Of a stretch of DNA of 64,000 nucleotides, positions 32,377 to 43,412 are shown one piece after another. Each line of letters begins with the position of its first letter. The stretch's first letter is position 1. Source of the DNA: Anisus vortex. Lineage: Eukaryota; Mollusca; Gastropoda; Planorbidae. Location of the stretch: NCBI GenBank assembly GCA_949126835.1, contig OX421494.1:2487201-2551200 (forward strand). Direction: 5' to 3'. A program made the translations under genes and the position numbers. Under the pieces are notes generated by a model. That model was not told the origin of the DNA, searched no databases, and worked only from the letters and a program-made list of their open reading frames with translations.

Positions 32377-35275
32377 TCACAACTTTTCAGCAACAGCTGT
32401 TTTTATCATGTCTTTCAAGTCCTGGTAACGTTTCGGTGGGGCATGTGACTTGGAGGCCTCGTAATGATGCTTCAACTTCTCCAGCTTGGTTAAAGCTTTG
32501 GTCAGCTGCCCAGTGATCATCTGAATTGACCGCTGCTTCCTGCCATTGTCACGATTTAAATCTGCCTCGGACATGATGTCTTCATCTGCAAGAAGAAAAA
32601 TGAAATTAGCGGCTATAATTTCTACTGTTTTTTTTTTTTGTTTATAGTGGCTAGAAATGGTCTTTCTTTTCAATAAATGCCAACTGGCATGCACAGTGTT
32701 ATTATAAGATATGTCATATCTCGGATAGATTAACATTATCTCAGAAGTGAATGATGAGCAGCTGTGAAATTATGAAATGCCTGCAACAATGACTTTTGAA
32801 CTGGCATCATGATTTCCTATTATAATAGGATTAACTAAATTATGTTACTTAAATTAACATAAACAAAAATGTTATTATATTGTTTTATTAAGCAGGCTTT
32901 AAAGTGGAACCCACAAGGAAAGAAGAAAAAGTGGATGGCCTATGGACAGGACCGTTTGAGACTTCACAGATTGGTTACACCTGGAAATAACTAGAAAAAT
33001 TGGCCCCCATTGGGAAAACAGACTGTAAGTATTGCTAAGCAGAAAAAAAAGGTGACATTGGCTCATTGGTTTTACTTTTGGTGATGCTGTGAACAAAGAT
33101 ATTCAAATGGGTTTTATGGGCTTTGGGTGAAAATGGCATGCATGAGTGAACATGACAGGGAAAGAAAGAAGCAGTAAACAAATGTAGAAATGAAATAACT
33201 TAGAACATTTGAAGACGACTGAAAGAATATTTCAAACTGACCTCTGATTGGCTCATCTGAGAATCCAGTTAAAGTTTTTAATTTCTTAAAGAAACTTGAA
33301 GACTTGCCAGAAGGTTTGGCAACAGCCTGAGCCTGTTCTTGAGAATCACCAGAAAACTCTTTGGCTTTACTCAGCAAACCAGCAACACTGGATGGGGCTA
33401 AACAGAGGAACATAACCAAATACAATCACACAACCCTTTGTTACAAAAATAATAGTCTGTGTACATAGATCTATCTATCTCAATCTATTATTCATTAATG
33501 GTAAAATAGTAGATACAATATAACAATATGGGAGGTAGTGAATGTTGATAAATTACTCACTTCAATGTTTTTTTAACTTAAATTAGCTTCTTATAAGTTT
33601 ACAGACGTTCCTTCTAGATAGGAGATTATTAGGCCCAAAACTCTTGCAGGGCAGCAGGTATCAAACCAGCGACGTGTTGGTTGACAGTCCGGGTGAACTA
33701 AACACAGGACCAGCGGGTCTCACTTAGCATGGGTGGTAGCTAGCACAGACAAGTAATAGGCTTGGGCTTGTATATAAGTGCACCCATTGTATTGGTACAT
33801 TTTAGAGAGTTGAAATTCTTTAATCTCTTGTGAGTAAACACTTTGTGACTTAAAAAACAACAACAATATAATGATTGTCTTTATTGAGAAGTGGCCAACG
33901 CATAGCATATGGTTAACCATGACTTAAGCCCAAGATTGCAAGGGTGACATCAAATCAATGCAAGGCTTTAATGTATGATGGCCAACTTTTCATGTGGACA
34001 ACTCATTAGCAATGGTAACTAAGGCACTCTTATGTATAGGCAATAAAAAGGGTCTGGCCCTTGAGAATTTGTCTTTGTAATTATTAGAGTAAGGATTTAT
34101 AGGTTTTTAGATGCATCCTAATTATAATAATGTTTAGCTCTTGTTATGTACATCAGTCACTGGACATGAACTGGGCTAGGAGATTGAGGTCAGGCTTACC
34201 TGCTTGTCCTTGAACTACTTCCTGGAGACTCTGGAGAGTCCCATCACTGGTAGCATCCTTGATCATCCCTTTCAGCTGACCATATCTTTGGATAGAAAAT
34301 GTCCCTTTAGAAGTCTGGTAGCCTTCCTCCAGTTTCTGTTGATAATTGATTTATAGATCGATTGTTTACTTCAATTGATATCTTATTAACAGTGACTAAA
34401 TCTATTGTTTAGTGTTACTAATATATTTTACCCTGAAATGGACAAAATCAGTTAAATCAACTGATAAATTTCATCTGTATTTAGAGCTAAAATGCATTCT
34501 ACTTTCTCCCCCCCCCCCCCCCCCCAAATAGTAGTCAAAACTCACAATGTAGTTCAAAAACATGAATTTTATTTAATGTTTAGAAAAAAACAACTCCTTT
34601 TTAAAAGTGTAAGGAGATGCACACTGAGTGAAAACTATCAAGTACCACTTATTTATTAAGTGGTTATCACATTCACCTAATTGTTTTGTTGTTTTAATGT
34701 TTCTCTTCTTTTCTTTCAAATATATATTATATATAGGCTCAAAACAGCAACAAATAACATACAATAAAACATGAAGATTTAGATCCAAATTAACTGTAAA
34801 ATATTTAAAATAGACAAGAATGCAACAATGTGAATAAATATAACTCTCCTAGTTTGCTGTAAGTGAAAGTGTGACAAAAAAAGAAACTTTTTTACACAGT
34901 ACAGTAAATGCAATGGTCAAGCTACAAATCTTACCTGGAATATAGCTTTGATGTCCTGATACTTCTCATTGAGTTCCTTCTCTCGTTTCACCAACTTGAC
35001 ATGTTCCTCAACAAGATCATCTTTTGATGTTGAGGACATTTTCTTAGAACCTGAACACGCACAAACAAAATGTTTCCTTGATAGCTTTTATTAGCACACT
35101 GATAACAAAACTGATAAAGTGAAAAACAAAACTAGGTCATCAGATAACTCATGCAGTTCAGATAGATCATTATTGATTGAAACATGGCACATGTACACTT
35201 AAAGATTGATATCCAAAAACCATTACAGATTTGAATAAATTGCTACTTACTTTTCCTATCATCATCTTTTCCCAT
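32377..35275 (-). CDS. Unrecognised 213-aa coiled-coil protein, five coding exons
   Basis: Joining 35251-35275, 34935-35050, 34200-34335, 33242-33397 and 32377-32585 gives 642 nt with all phases matching and GT..AG introns. The start is the ATG at 35275 (MGKDDDRKSSKKM); the ATG at 35039 is a downstream alternative. The protein is rich in K, E and Q and predicted helical. The block KLEEGYQTSK...QRYGQLKGMIKDA in exons 2-3 is echoed by KLKHHYEASK...KRYQDLKDMIKTA in exon 5, so the molecule holds two related modules joined by a Ser-rich linker with SSSFFKKLKTLTGF. No signal peptide or membrane segment. I do not recognise the family; a small scaffold or adaptor role would be a guess. Confidence 0.8.
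33596..33722 (-). mobile_element. SINE family A in an intron
   Basis: The minus-strand copy has the short tail (GAAGGAACGTCTGTAAAC), a CTGCCCTGCAAGAG body and a B-box-like GGTTTGATACC. It lies between exons 3 and 4 of the coiled-coil gene. Confidence 0.75.
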
Positions 35276-35279
35276 AACT

Positions 35280-36220
35280 TTTGTAGCTTTAATCACTTCA
35301 CTTATTACTCAAGACCTTTTTTATTTAGTAAGAAGTAATAAGGCTACTTGAGTAGAGATGAAACTAAGATTGTATTTTCCATTTGTGAACAAATTACTCT
35401 TCCTGGAATAAAAAAAGAAACGGTATGCACAAAACTCTAAAGAGAAATGCATAAAAACTCTTTTCATAGTCTTATACATTACATTACATAATGATAATGT
35501 CTTGAATAGCCTACCAAATAACTTTGTGTAAAAGCAACACAATTATTATTTTAGTGTTTTTTTACATTGAGCAATATAAAATTTAACTGGGAACAATTCC
35601 AGTAATTAAAGAATTTGAACCTATTAGTTACTTCAGGATTTTTTTGCAACTGTGGTGATTCATTTCTCTGTAAATGATTACTAACATGACTTTGCATTCC
35701 TAGTTGGCCTATAACCTGTAACTATTGTGGCTGTTTGTATGAAATCAGGGATGAAGACTATTGAAAATATACAGAAAAATATTATGTCTACAAGTATGAC
35801 TTCCATATTAACGATGGCAGAGCCTCAAACGTGATTTGATAGTTTTACTGACATATACAGCTATTTACAATAATTGATTTCTCTTTACGAAAATTAGTCC
35901 TTTGAAGAGATAACATATGTATGAGTATTATTGCATTGATCTTTAGATAGAGATCTACCTGTTTACCATACAAATGACATTAGCATACCATGACTCATGA
36001 CCATGCCATAGAGTCAGAAAGCAAATCTTAGTTTAGTGTTTGTAAATGGACAGCAGTTTAAAGCTATAGTTACAGTATAAGGTGCTGTCAATGTTAATTA
36101 TCTAGCATTGCATGTCACTGCTGGACACTGACACAGCCTAGGCGACATATTTTATAAACTTATCATGACTTATGTCCTGGTCAGCTATCTGATAATAAAC
36201 AATGTTCAGTGATTAAGCTA
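35280..36220. other. Upstream region of the coiled-coil gene, nothing specific seen
   Basis: It probably holds the promoter and 5' UTR of the minus-strand gene starting at 35275. I cannot identify a core promoter element. Confidence 0.4.
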
Positions 36221-36233
36221 CCAGGGTAGACTC

Positions 36234-36398
36234 AGAGCCTTTACAAGCTTATGTAGCGCCCCAGGGCAAACGTTTCAGCACCGCCCCCTTGCACATTGTA
36301 ACTGCTTGTTTAGTGCTATATTTAGACTACATTTGCCGCCCCCTGGAAGTGCCGCCCCCTGGCATATGCGCCCCTCTGCCCTCCTCTATGTGAGGGCA
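36234..36398. repeat. GC-rich insert flanked by 12-bp direct repeats
   Basis: CAGGGTAGACTC occurs at 36222-36233 and 36399-36410. Between them lies a 165-bp segment rich in CGCCCC words (GCGCCCCAGGGC, TGCCGCCCCCTGG) unlike its AT-rich surroundings. A 12-bp target duplication suggests retrotransposition of a short sequence, but there is no A-tail. Confidence 0.45.
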
Positions 36399-37289
36399 CA
36401 GGGTAGACTCTGTGTTGTGTTAATTTCTCACTTCACATGTGTTACTAGCCTGCTAAATAACATAAATGCTTAATCTTAGATCTTAGAAGTTAAAATCTTA
36501 CTAATACTGTGACTAATACTAATACTAATAATATAGTATTATAGTAGAAAGTAATCTAGTACTAGTAAAATTGATAAACTATTTTAGTATTATTTAGGAT
36601 TACGTTAGAATAATTAGTAGTAGCAACTTTTCCCTATATATATGCCCTAGGCCCTAGACTGCCCTAGAGAGTCCTAGAGCTTCATAACATTATTTGTCAA
36701 TAGTTAGTGACTAAAGATTTAACGTTCAATCACGAACGTTAACAAGTCTTCAAGTCACAATTTTTTGTAGCCTACTAGGACTAAGCCTAGATCAAAGAAC
36801 TTCTTCTACTTCTGAATACAAATATTAAAAATTGCTAGGGTCTAGACTCTAGATCTAGTCTGACTAGACTGACTCTAGACTACCACCTAGGTAGTTACTA
36901 GTAGCCTCTAGTCTAGTGCTAGTTTTTATGACTTTGTTGTCTAACACAGTTAGAAAACTACAAATAACTATAAATTTGATATAAATTTAAAATCGACATA
37001 GTTTAGATATTAAGGTAATAAAATAAGTGGATATTATTACCAAAACAATTCGTATAAAAAGATCAGATTATTCACACCTGTAATTCGAAACGTTTTTTAT
37101 CATTGTTACTTCCCTTGTGGGGCAATTGTTAGAATAATGGCCCTTTGCTCTGTGTCCACCACTGATCTATAAAAGTGGTGTCCAAGAATGTTCGTGTGCC
37201 CTCTATTCCCCTTTTATTTTTAAATACTAGACTCTAGACTATATATATTTTACATTACTATACTGTTGACAAAAAATTGAATGTTATGA

Positions 37290-37790
37290 TTACGTCGGAG
37301 TTGCCTGAACAAAGCAGGAAAACCACGAACGTAACATCTTTTCTTCTTAATATATTTATTATATTACAGACATTAATTTGATTGTTGCGTTCTACACTCA
37401 CCCATTTTCTCACATAAGTTTTGACGTAAGGGATAAGAAAAGGGGTTTTGTCCTTTGGTTTGTCAGAGGCGAGAGCATTGTTACAGATTGTTATTGTGTT
37501 GTAGTTAGAATTGAATACCTCATGTATTAATACTTTACACTTCGCCCCTCTGCCCTCTAGTGTTTATAATGATTAAAAAATAAGTTTAGTGATTTAACTA
37601 GTGCGTTACTCTTGATGCTCATTCGGGCCTGAAAAAAACCCAGTAACGTAACATCATTTAAAACATTAATAAAAAATGCAAGACTAAACTTGGAGCACGG
37701 ATAAGCGTAGGATGCAATAATCTTCTTTATAGAAGGAGCTTCTGTAAAGTATAAGATAATGTATCTTGCAGTTTTTGACTGATTTTGTTC
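37290..37790. repeat. Dispersed repeat family C, rearranged copies
   Basis: 37290-37345 has GTTGCCTGAACAAAGCAGG. 37440-37575 matches 11640-11830. 37610-37755 has CATCATTTAAAACATTAAT, GCAAGACTAAAC and TAGAAGGAGCTTCTGTAA, as at 46.1 kb. It joins the RT remnant at 37795-38100. Confidence 0.55.
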
Positions 37791-37794
37791 TATT

Positions 37795-38100
37795 TTTTTT
37801 AAATGTTTTCTTTAGTTCATGGTCCCATACAGAAGATGCATATTCTAGTATAAGTTTAACTTATGTGAGATATCATTTGAGTTTTATGTTCTTTTTGTAA
37901 AAGTTCCTTGTTACAAAGCCTAATGTTTTGTTAATTTTTTAATTACTTCCTCAATATGACGATTCTAAGATAACTTACTATTTATTATTACTCCTAAGTA
38001 CATTGCATTGTTAGTTTGGGTTCTTTACCATGAATGTAGTAGTTTGTAATTATTTGTTTCTTTTTCTGGGATACTATGGATGGCACTGCACCTTTCTATC
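37795..38100 (-). pseudogene. Jockey-like LINE RT remnant
   Basis: Minus-strand translation with frame breaks gives MYLGVIINSKLS, HIEEVIKKLTK and a degraded YASSVWD-like block. These are the conserved C-terminal RT motifs of jockey/CR1-type LINEs. Stops and shifts are frequent. Confidence 0.6.
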
Positions 38101-38557
38101 TTCAAGAGATAATTCCAATTAAAGCATGTGTCATGATGCATAAACTATGTTTGGAATGATGACTCGGTTAAAAAACAACAACACTAGTACCATTTCCCAA
38201 ACTTTGAAGAACAAATAACTCACAAACAACATATTTACCATTATGTGTAAATTGCCTAATGCTAACCAGTAGTTTTGGTAGTTGGAATTCAAATTTTATT
38301 GGCACATATTTTTTCAGTACTCAATACTGTTATCAGTTAAGCCATAGTTGTTGGTTATTTTTTAAATTTACATTTGTATTTTTTGGAACTGCTTTGTCAA
38401 TGATATTACAGTAAATTATAGTGAAATTCTCAAAATTCAACCTGTTTTCCTAAATTTGAAAAGACAAGTCAGTTTCCCCAATTCCTATGAATCCTGTTAT
38501 CCTATTGAAACAGCATGTGATATAGAACAAGATCTTCATTGTTTCATTGATACAACA

Positions 38558-38563
38558 TTTATT
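38558..38563 (-). terminator. Candidate polyadenylation signal of ERCC6
   Basis: AATAAA on the minus strand, about 126 nt after the ERCC6 stop codon. A second AATAAA lies near 38638-38643, about 46 nt after the stop. Either could be used. Confidence 0.45.
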
Positions 38564-38688
38564 ACAAAAGAAAACAATAATATTGTATGATGCTACAACA
38601 GTGTCTGTCAATGGTTTCATGAATGAAGGAATTTCCCTTTATTTGATCCTGAGTATGCACAATGTGTGTAAAAAAAATTAAATTTAGA

Positions 38689-41600
38689 TTATCTAAATTC
38701 TGATTTTAACTTCCAGATTCCTCCATGGAAATCACAAATTTGATTCAACATTGCTTTAAATTTAGGTGCATCAGACTTTGGAAGACGTTTGCCAAAGTTC
38801 AAAACAATTTCTTCGGTTGTTGCCTCTCCGTTTCTGTTGCCCATAAATGCCACATAACTGCGAATGTCTTCCAGTAGCTCTTCGTCCTTTTTATCCAGAG
38901 TCTGAGGCTGGTCGGGCCGCAGGAAGTCATCATCTTCTTCAGACATGCGAACAGTGGATATTCTTTTACGAGCTTTCATGCGGGACAAAAGATCGTTGGA
39001 TGTCAAAGTCTCATTTCTAGAAGACAAGGAAACATTTCCAGATATGCTGCCGTCAAATAATCGATTCCTGTCTTGAGCTTCAGTTGAAGTCTTCAGACTC
39101 TGCAAGTAATGCAGACAAAATAAATAGTTTTCAGTTTATGTGTTATTGAGTATTAAATGAAACGAACAATTTGTTAAAGAAGTTCACACAATATGAAAAC
39201 ATTGAATACAGCAGAACACTATCAACATCACAAACATTTTTTTTTTTGAGACAACAAGGTAACAATACTGGGTTCCCCCATCAACTCATATTTTTTCAGG
39301 AGTTTTTCCAGGAGAAAACTTGAAATTTCAAGAACATTTGAAAGAGTTATACAAAAAATGCTCATAAATTTTAATGGCTTGAAAGAAAAAAAAACTACTT
39401 GTAGTAAACATTGAAGATACAATTTCTGTTTCTAGGTGAACGTTTCCGCTTGGCTTTAATAAATAAACCCAAGAAGATAAATTAGAAGATACTCACTAAG
39501 ATAATATCTTGTATGTTAGGTACTTAATTAACACATGCTCAAAGAACACACATAACTTAAAATATATTTTTAAAAGTAATAAAACACTTAAGTACTATTT
39601 TGTGAGACTCTGTCACTCATTAGATAAGATGAATTGTGAATAACATTTACTGATAATAACTGATTACACAGTGCAGTAGGCCAAAAGATAGAATTATTCC
39701 TCTTAATCACAAAATATGATGTAGAAAGACTGTGAAATACTAACAGTCTTATAGTTTAGGTAGTGTAAGCTTCAAGTTTTGTCTTAATCAAATCAGACCC
39801 TGAATCAGACTTCAATGCAGACTCCCTTGCAAAATTTCAGGACAATTCCAGGATTTAAAAAAAAACAAAAAATTAACAAAAAAAAAATAACAAAAAACAA
39901 ATGACAAATAACAAAAAACAAATGACAAATAACAAAAAAACAAATAACAAATGACAAATAACAAAAAACAAATGACAAATAACAAAAAAACAAATAAAAA
40001 ATGACAAATAACAAAAAACAAATGACAAATAACAAAAAACAAATGACAAATAACAAAAAACAAAAAACAAATGACAAATAACAAAAAACAAATGACAAAT
40101 AACAAAAAACAAATAACAAAAAACAAATGACAAATAACAAAAAACAAATGACAAATAACAAAAAACAAATAACAAAAAACAAATGACAAATAACAAAAAA
40201 CAAATGACAAAAAACAAATAACAAATAACAAATGACAAATAACAAAAAACAAATGACAAATAACAAAAACAAATGACAAATGACAAATAACAAAAAACAA
40301 ATGACAAATAACAATAAACAAATGACAAATAACAAAAAACAAATAACAAAAAACAAATGACAAATAACAAATAACAGGAGTTTGGTAAATTTCAAGAGGT
40401 ATTGAGGACCTTTATAATAGAAATAGCATAACAACCATCTAAGAGACAATTGAGACAATAAAGGTATGCAGATTAAACAAGGTCAAGTTAGAGCACAACA
40501 CAGAATGAGCATTTCAGTATTTTAAACATTACATTTCTGGTGGGTAATTTCAGCAAACAAAAAGTAAAATATGCTACATGATAAAAAAATGTCACAAAAG
40601 TGATTTATTTGATATAATAAAAATACATACATCCGAGCTTGCACTAGATGAAGTTTCTATTTTGGATTTAGTTGCCAGCAAACTATTTGATTTCTGACCA
40701 AATCTTGGCCTGCAAAATAAATATCATGGATTCAGGTCACACAAAAGTGTCAAGTGAACATACATCTAGAAGAAAAGCTTAGTAAATGAAATGGCTGTAG
40801 AAGTGAATAGTTGGCGTGCCGGGGGATGGCTAGTCTTAGACAGGATCTTGCTGTGCCCTCCTGCCTTTGATACATCCTTAACATAATTACACACTGGATG
40901 TAAGAGCTGGAAGGCTAGTAGTCTGGTTGTTCTGTTTGAGACATAATATATTGGTTGTGGTGCATGGAATCTTTGAATGAAATTGATGAATGGACATGGT
41001 GAAATAAAGCAGTTAATGAAAGTGTACCAATGTCATTGCTGTAAACTATATCTCAACAAAAAGCACCAGTACACACATTTCCATAGGCATTGGTTTTTAG
41101 AAGAAGTTCTAAACGGATTGAGTGCAAACTAAAATTTCTATCCAGATGTAATGTTGAAAGCTATATATCCATACATAAATTCTTAGAGCCATCATATAAA
41201 ATATATAAGATAAGAATCATAAGGGTAACTAGACCATGGATAGTCAAAGGACACAATAATATTCTATATAGAATGAGCATCTGTAACATATAAGATATAT
41301 TGTTTTTAAAAACAAAAGAAAACTAACTTTGCAAGTCCTCCATTTTGACCAGTCCAACTTGGCAAACCTGACAATGCAGAAGAACACAACTGTCTTGATC
41401 TCCTCAAGGCTGCAGCAGCTTCCCTGGCCACTTTCTCTGCCTCAGCTTCCACTATGGCATAGTCCGGCCTACCAGAGTCCATTATCTTATCATGTTTCAT
41501 CGCTCCTTGAATACCTAGTGTGTTTTATAATTGATTTTGGTAAAAATAAAACGATTCATATCATTTTACAAACATGACTACAATAAAAACAAATTGATCA

Positions 41601-43412
41601 AAATTTACTTCTATGGCTTCTAGTTCACATTATCTGCCATTATACCAGCACTTTCATTTTCTCAAGAAAAAACTCAATAGTTGGTCAATTTTCATAATTT
41701 AAAAAGCAAAATAAAATTCAACTATTCAGCTATTGAATAATCATTCTCCCTAAGACTATGGTGAAAGGTCAGATCCATTTTTTTGTTCTTTTAAAAAGAC
41801 ACCCTTCATTGAGGAAAATATAAGCGCCTGGGCCACAGGGAATTGCATCGGCCAATGAAAATATACGGGCTTGGGACTTACGGGAAAAGGTAGGCAGATG
41901 GAAATATATGCGCCTGGGGTTGTAAGGGTTAAAAAGAACTATAATTCTGGATATTGAAAAATTTACATTTTAAACTTAGTTAGCTCATCTTATAAAGTTG
42001 AAATTATGATACAAAAAAACACATTTACCAAAATCTTTGGATGCATAAAAAATGTTATAGAAAACTGGATACATGGACATTAATGTTACAGAAAACTTTG
42101 AATACTTAGACGAGAAGACAGAAAATGGGATGATGCCTTGAGTTAATGTTATTATACTTAAAATAAGTATGCTTTCTTTTAAAATGTAACATTAACCTAA
42201 AACTAAGGTTCAAGCTTACCAGTTTTTTTGAAGAGCTGGTGAAGGACGTAATCATCCTCGTGAGAATCATGTTTTGGTCTGTGCTCATTTAAACTGGACG
42301 TCTGCTCATCTGTTTCCCTTTTCTCAGCCAATGGGCAGTGTTTGACCAGGTGTGGTATCCGCTCACCTTCAAATCCTGAAATGTTTTGTACACAAGATAA
42401 AGACTGGTATTTAAAACGTTAGGGTCAGAAAAATAATTGCATACCACTAATGTCTAATAATAACTTACTAGCATTATGGTGTTTTCTCTTTTTCACTTTC
42501 CTTTTACTTCCCCTTGAAGTGTGCTCTTCATCTGAAAGTTTAACATTGTCCTCACTGCTTAATTTCACTGACCTATGCGCTTTTGATGTGGAAACTTTGT
42601 TCTTCCCTGTCTTGTCTACTTCACAATGGCTACCTTCACCATCTTTCGTATCCGACGGCAACCTTGTTTTTAACATCGGTATTGTCCACAATTTCCCGTT
42701 ACGCTGCCACTTTTGCCGCTGGTCATTCGGTTCTTCCTTGATGGCATCTTGTTTACTTGAATCTTCAAGATTGGAATCTTTCTTATTTGAATCTTCCCTA
42801 TTGGAATCTTCCTCATTGGCATCTTCAGTCTCTCTTGTTTGTGGCTTCATGTGTTCCTCTATAGACTGAGATATCAGTGGCTGGTCCTGATAACTCTCAG
42901 GGTTTTCTTCTTCCAGTTCTCTATTTGAATCATCGGCACTTTCAGCAGTTTTTGAACATCGCAACGCAGGATGGTCACCACCATCTTTAGAGCCATTACT
43001 CCATGTATCTAGTGCATCACCCGTAGATATTCTTTCCGTCTTCTTCTCATCCTGGTTCTTCTTTTTATTTTCTTCCATCTGTCTACTCAATCTCCGAGCA
43101 AGCTCTTTCATCCTCTCCAGCTCATCCAAGTCCATGCTTTCATCCTGATCAGAACACACGCTACTTTTCTCTGCTGTTTGTTTCTTTGCTTTTTCCTGCT
43201 GTTCCAAAATTTCATCAAACCTGTTTCTCTTCTTCCTCTTGGGAATTTTCACGTCAGATCCAGTTCCGGCAAACAGCGCACTGGTTTCTGTTCCTTCCTT
43301 GTTATCTTTACTTCCCAGGGTGAAGAGTTCCATCATGTCTTGTGACTTAAACAGACGTCTCTGTTTGGGATCTTTAAGAATTCTATTAGTTAAAAACTGT
43401 TTGAAGATTTGT
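38689..43412 (-). CDS. ERCC6: ERCC6 exons 18-22: C-terminal region with winged-helix-like end
   Basis: The 944-bp exon 18 starts [18 protein letters not shown] and LFAGTGSDV, both hallmark CSB blocks, then becomes low-complexity, with acidic and lysine stretches including [19 protein letters not shown]. Exon 19 has RIPHLVKH, exon 20 [22 protein letters not shown], and exon 22 LLSRMKAR and the terminal [12 protein letters not shown]. The last about 75 residues correspond to the ubiquitin-binding/winged-helix end of CSB. Confidence 0.95.

Noticed and set aside
39805..40458. Three overlapping minus-strand ORFs of 165-217 aa rich in Phe, Leu, Val and Cys
   Set aside because: Stop-free simple repeat read in three frames, inside an ERCC6 intron.
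42450..42869. 139-aa plus-strand ORF
   Set aside because: Shadow of ERCC6 exon 18.
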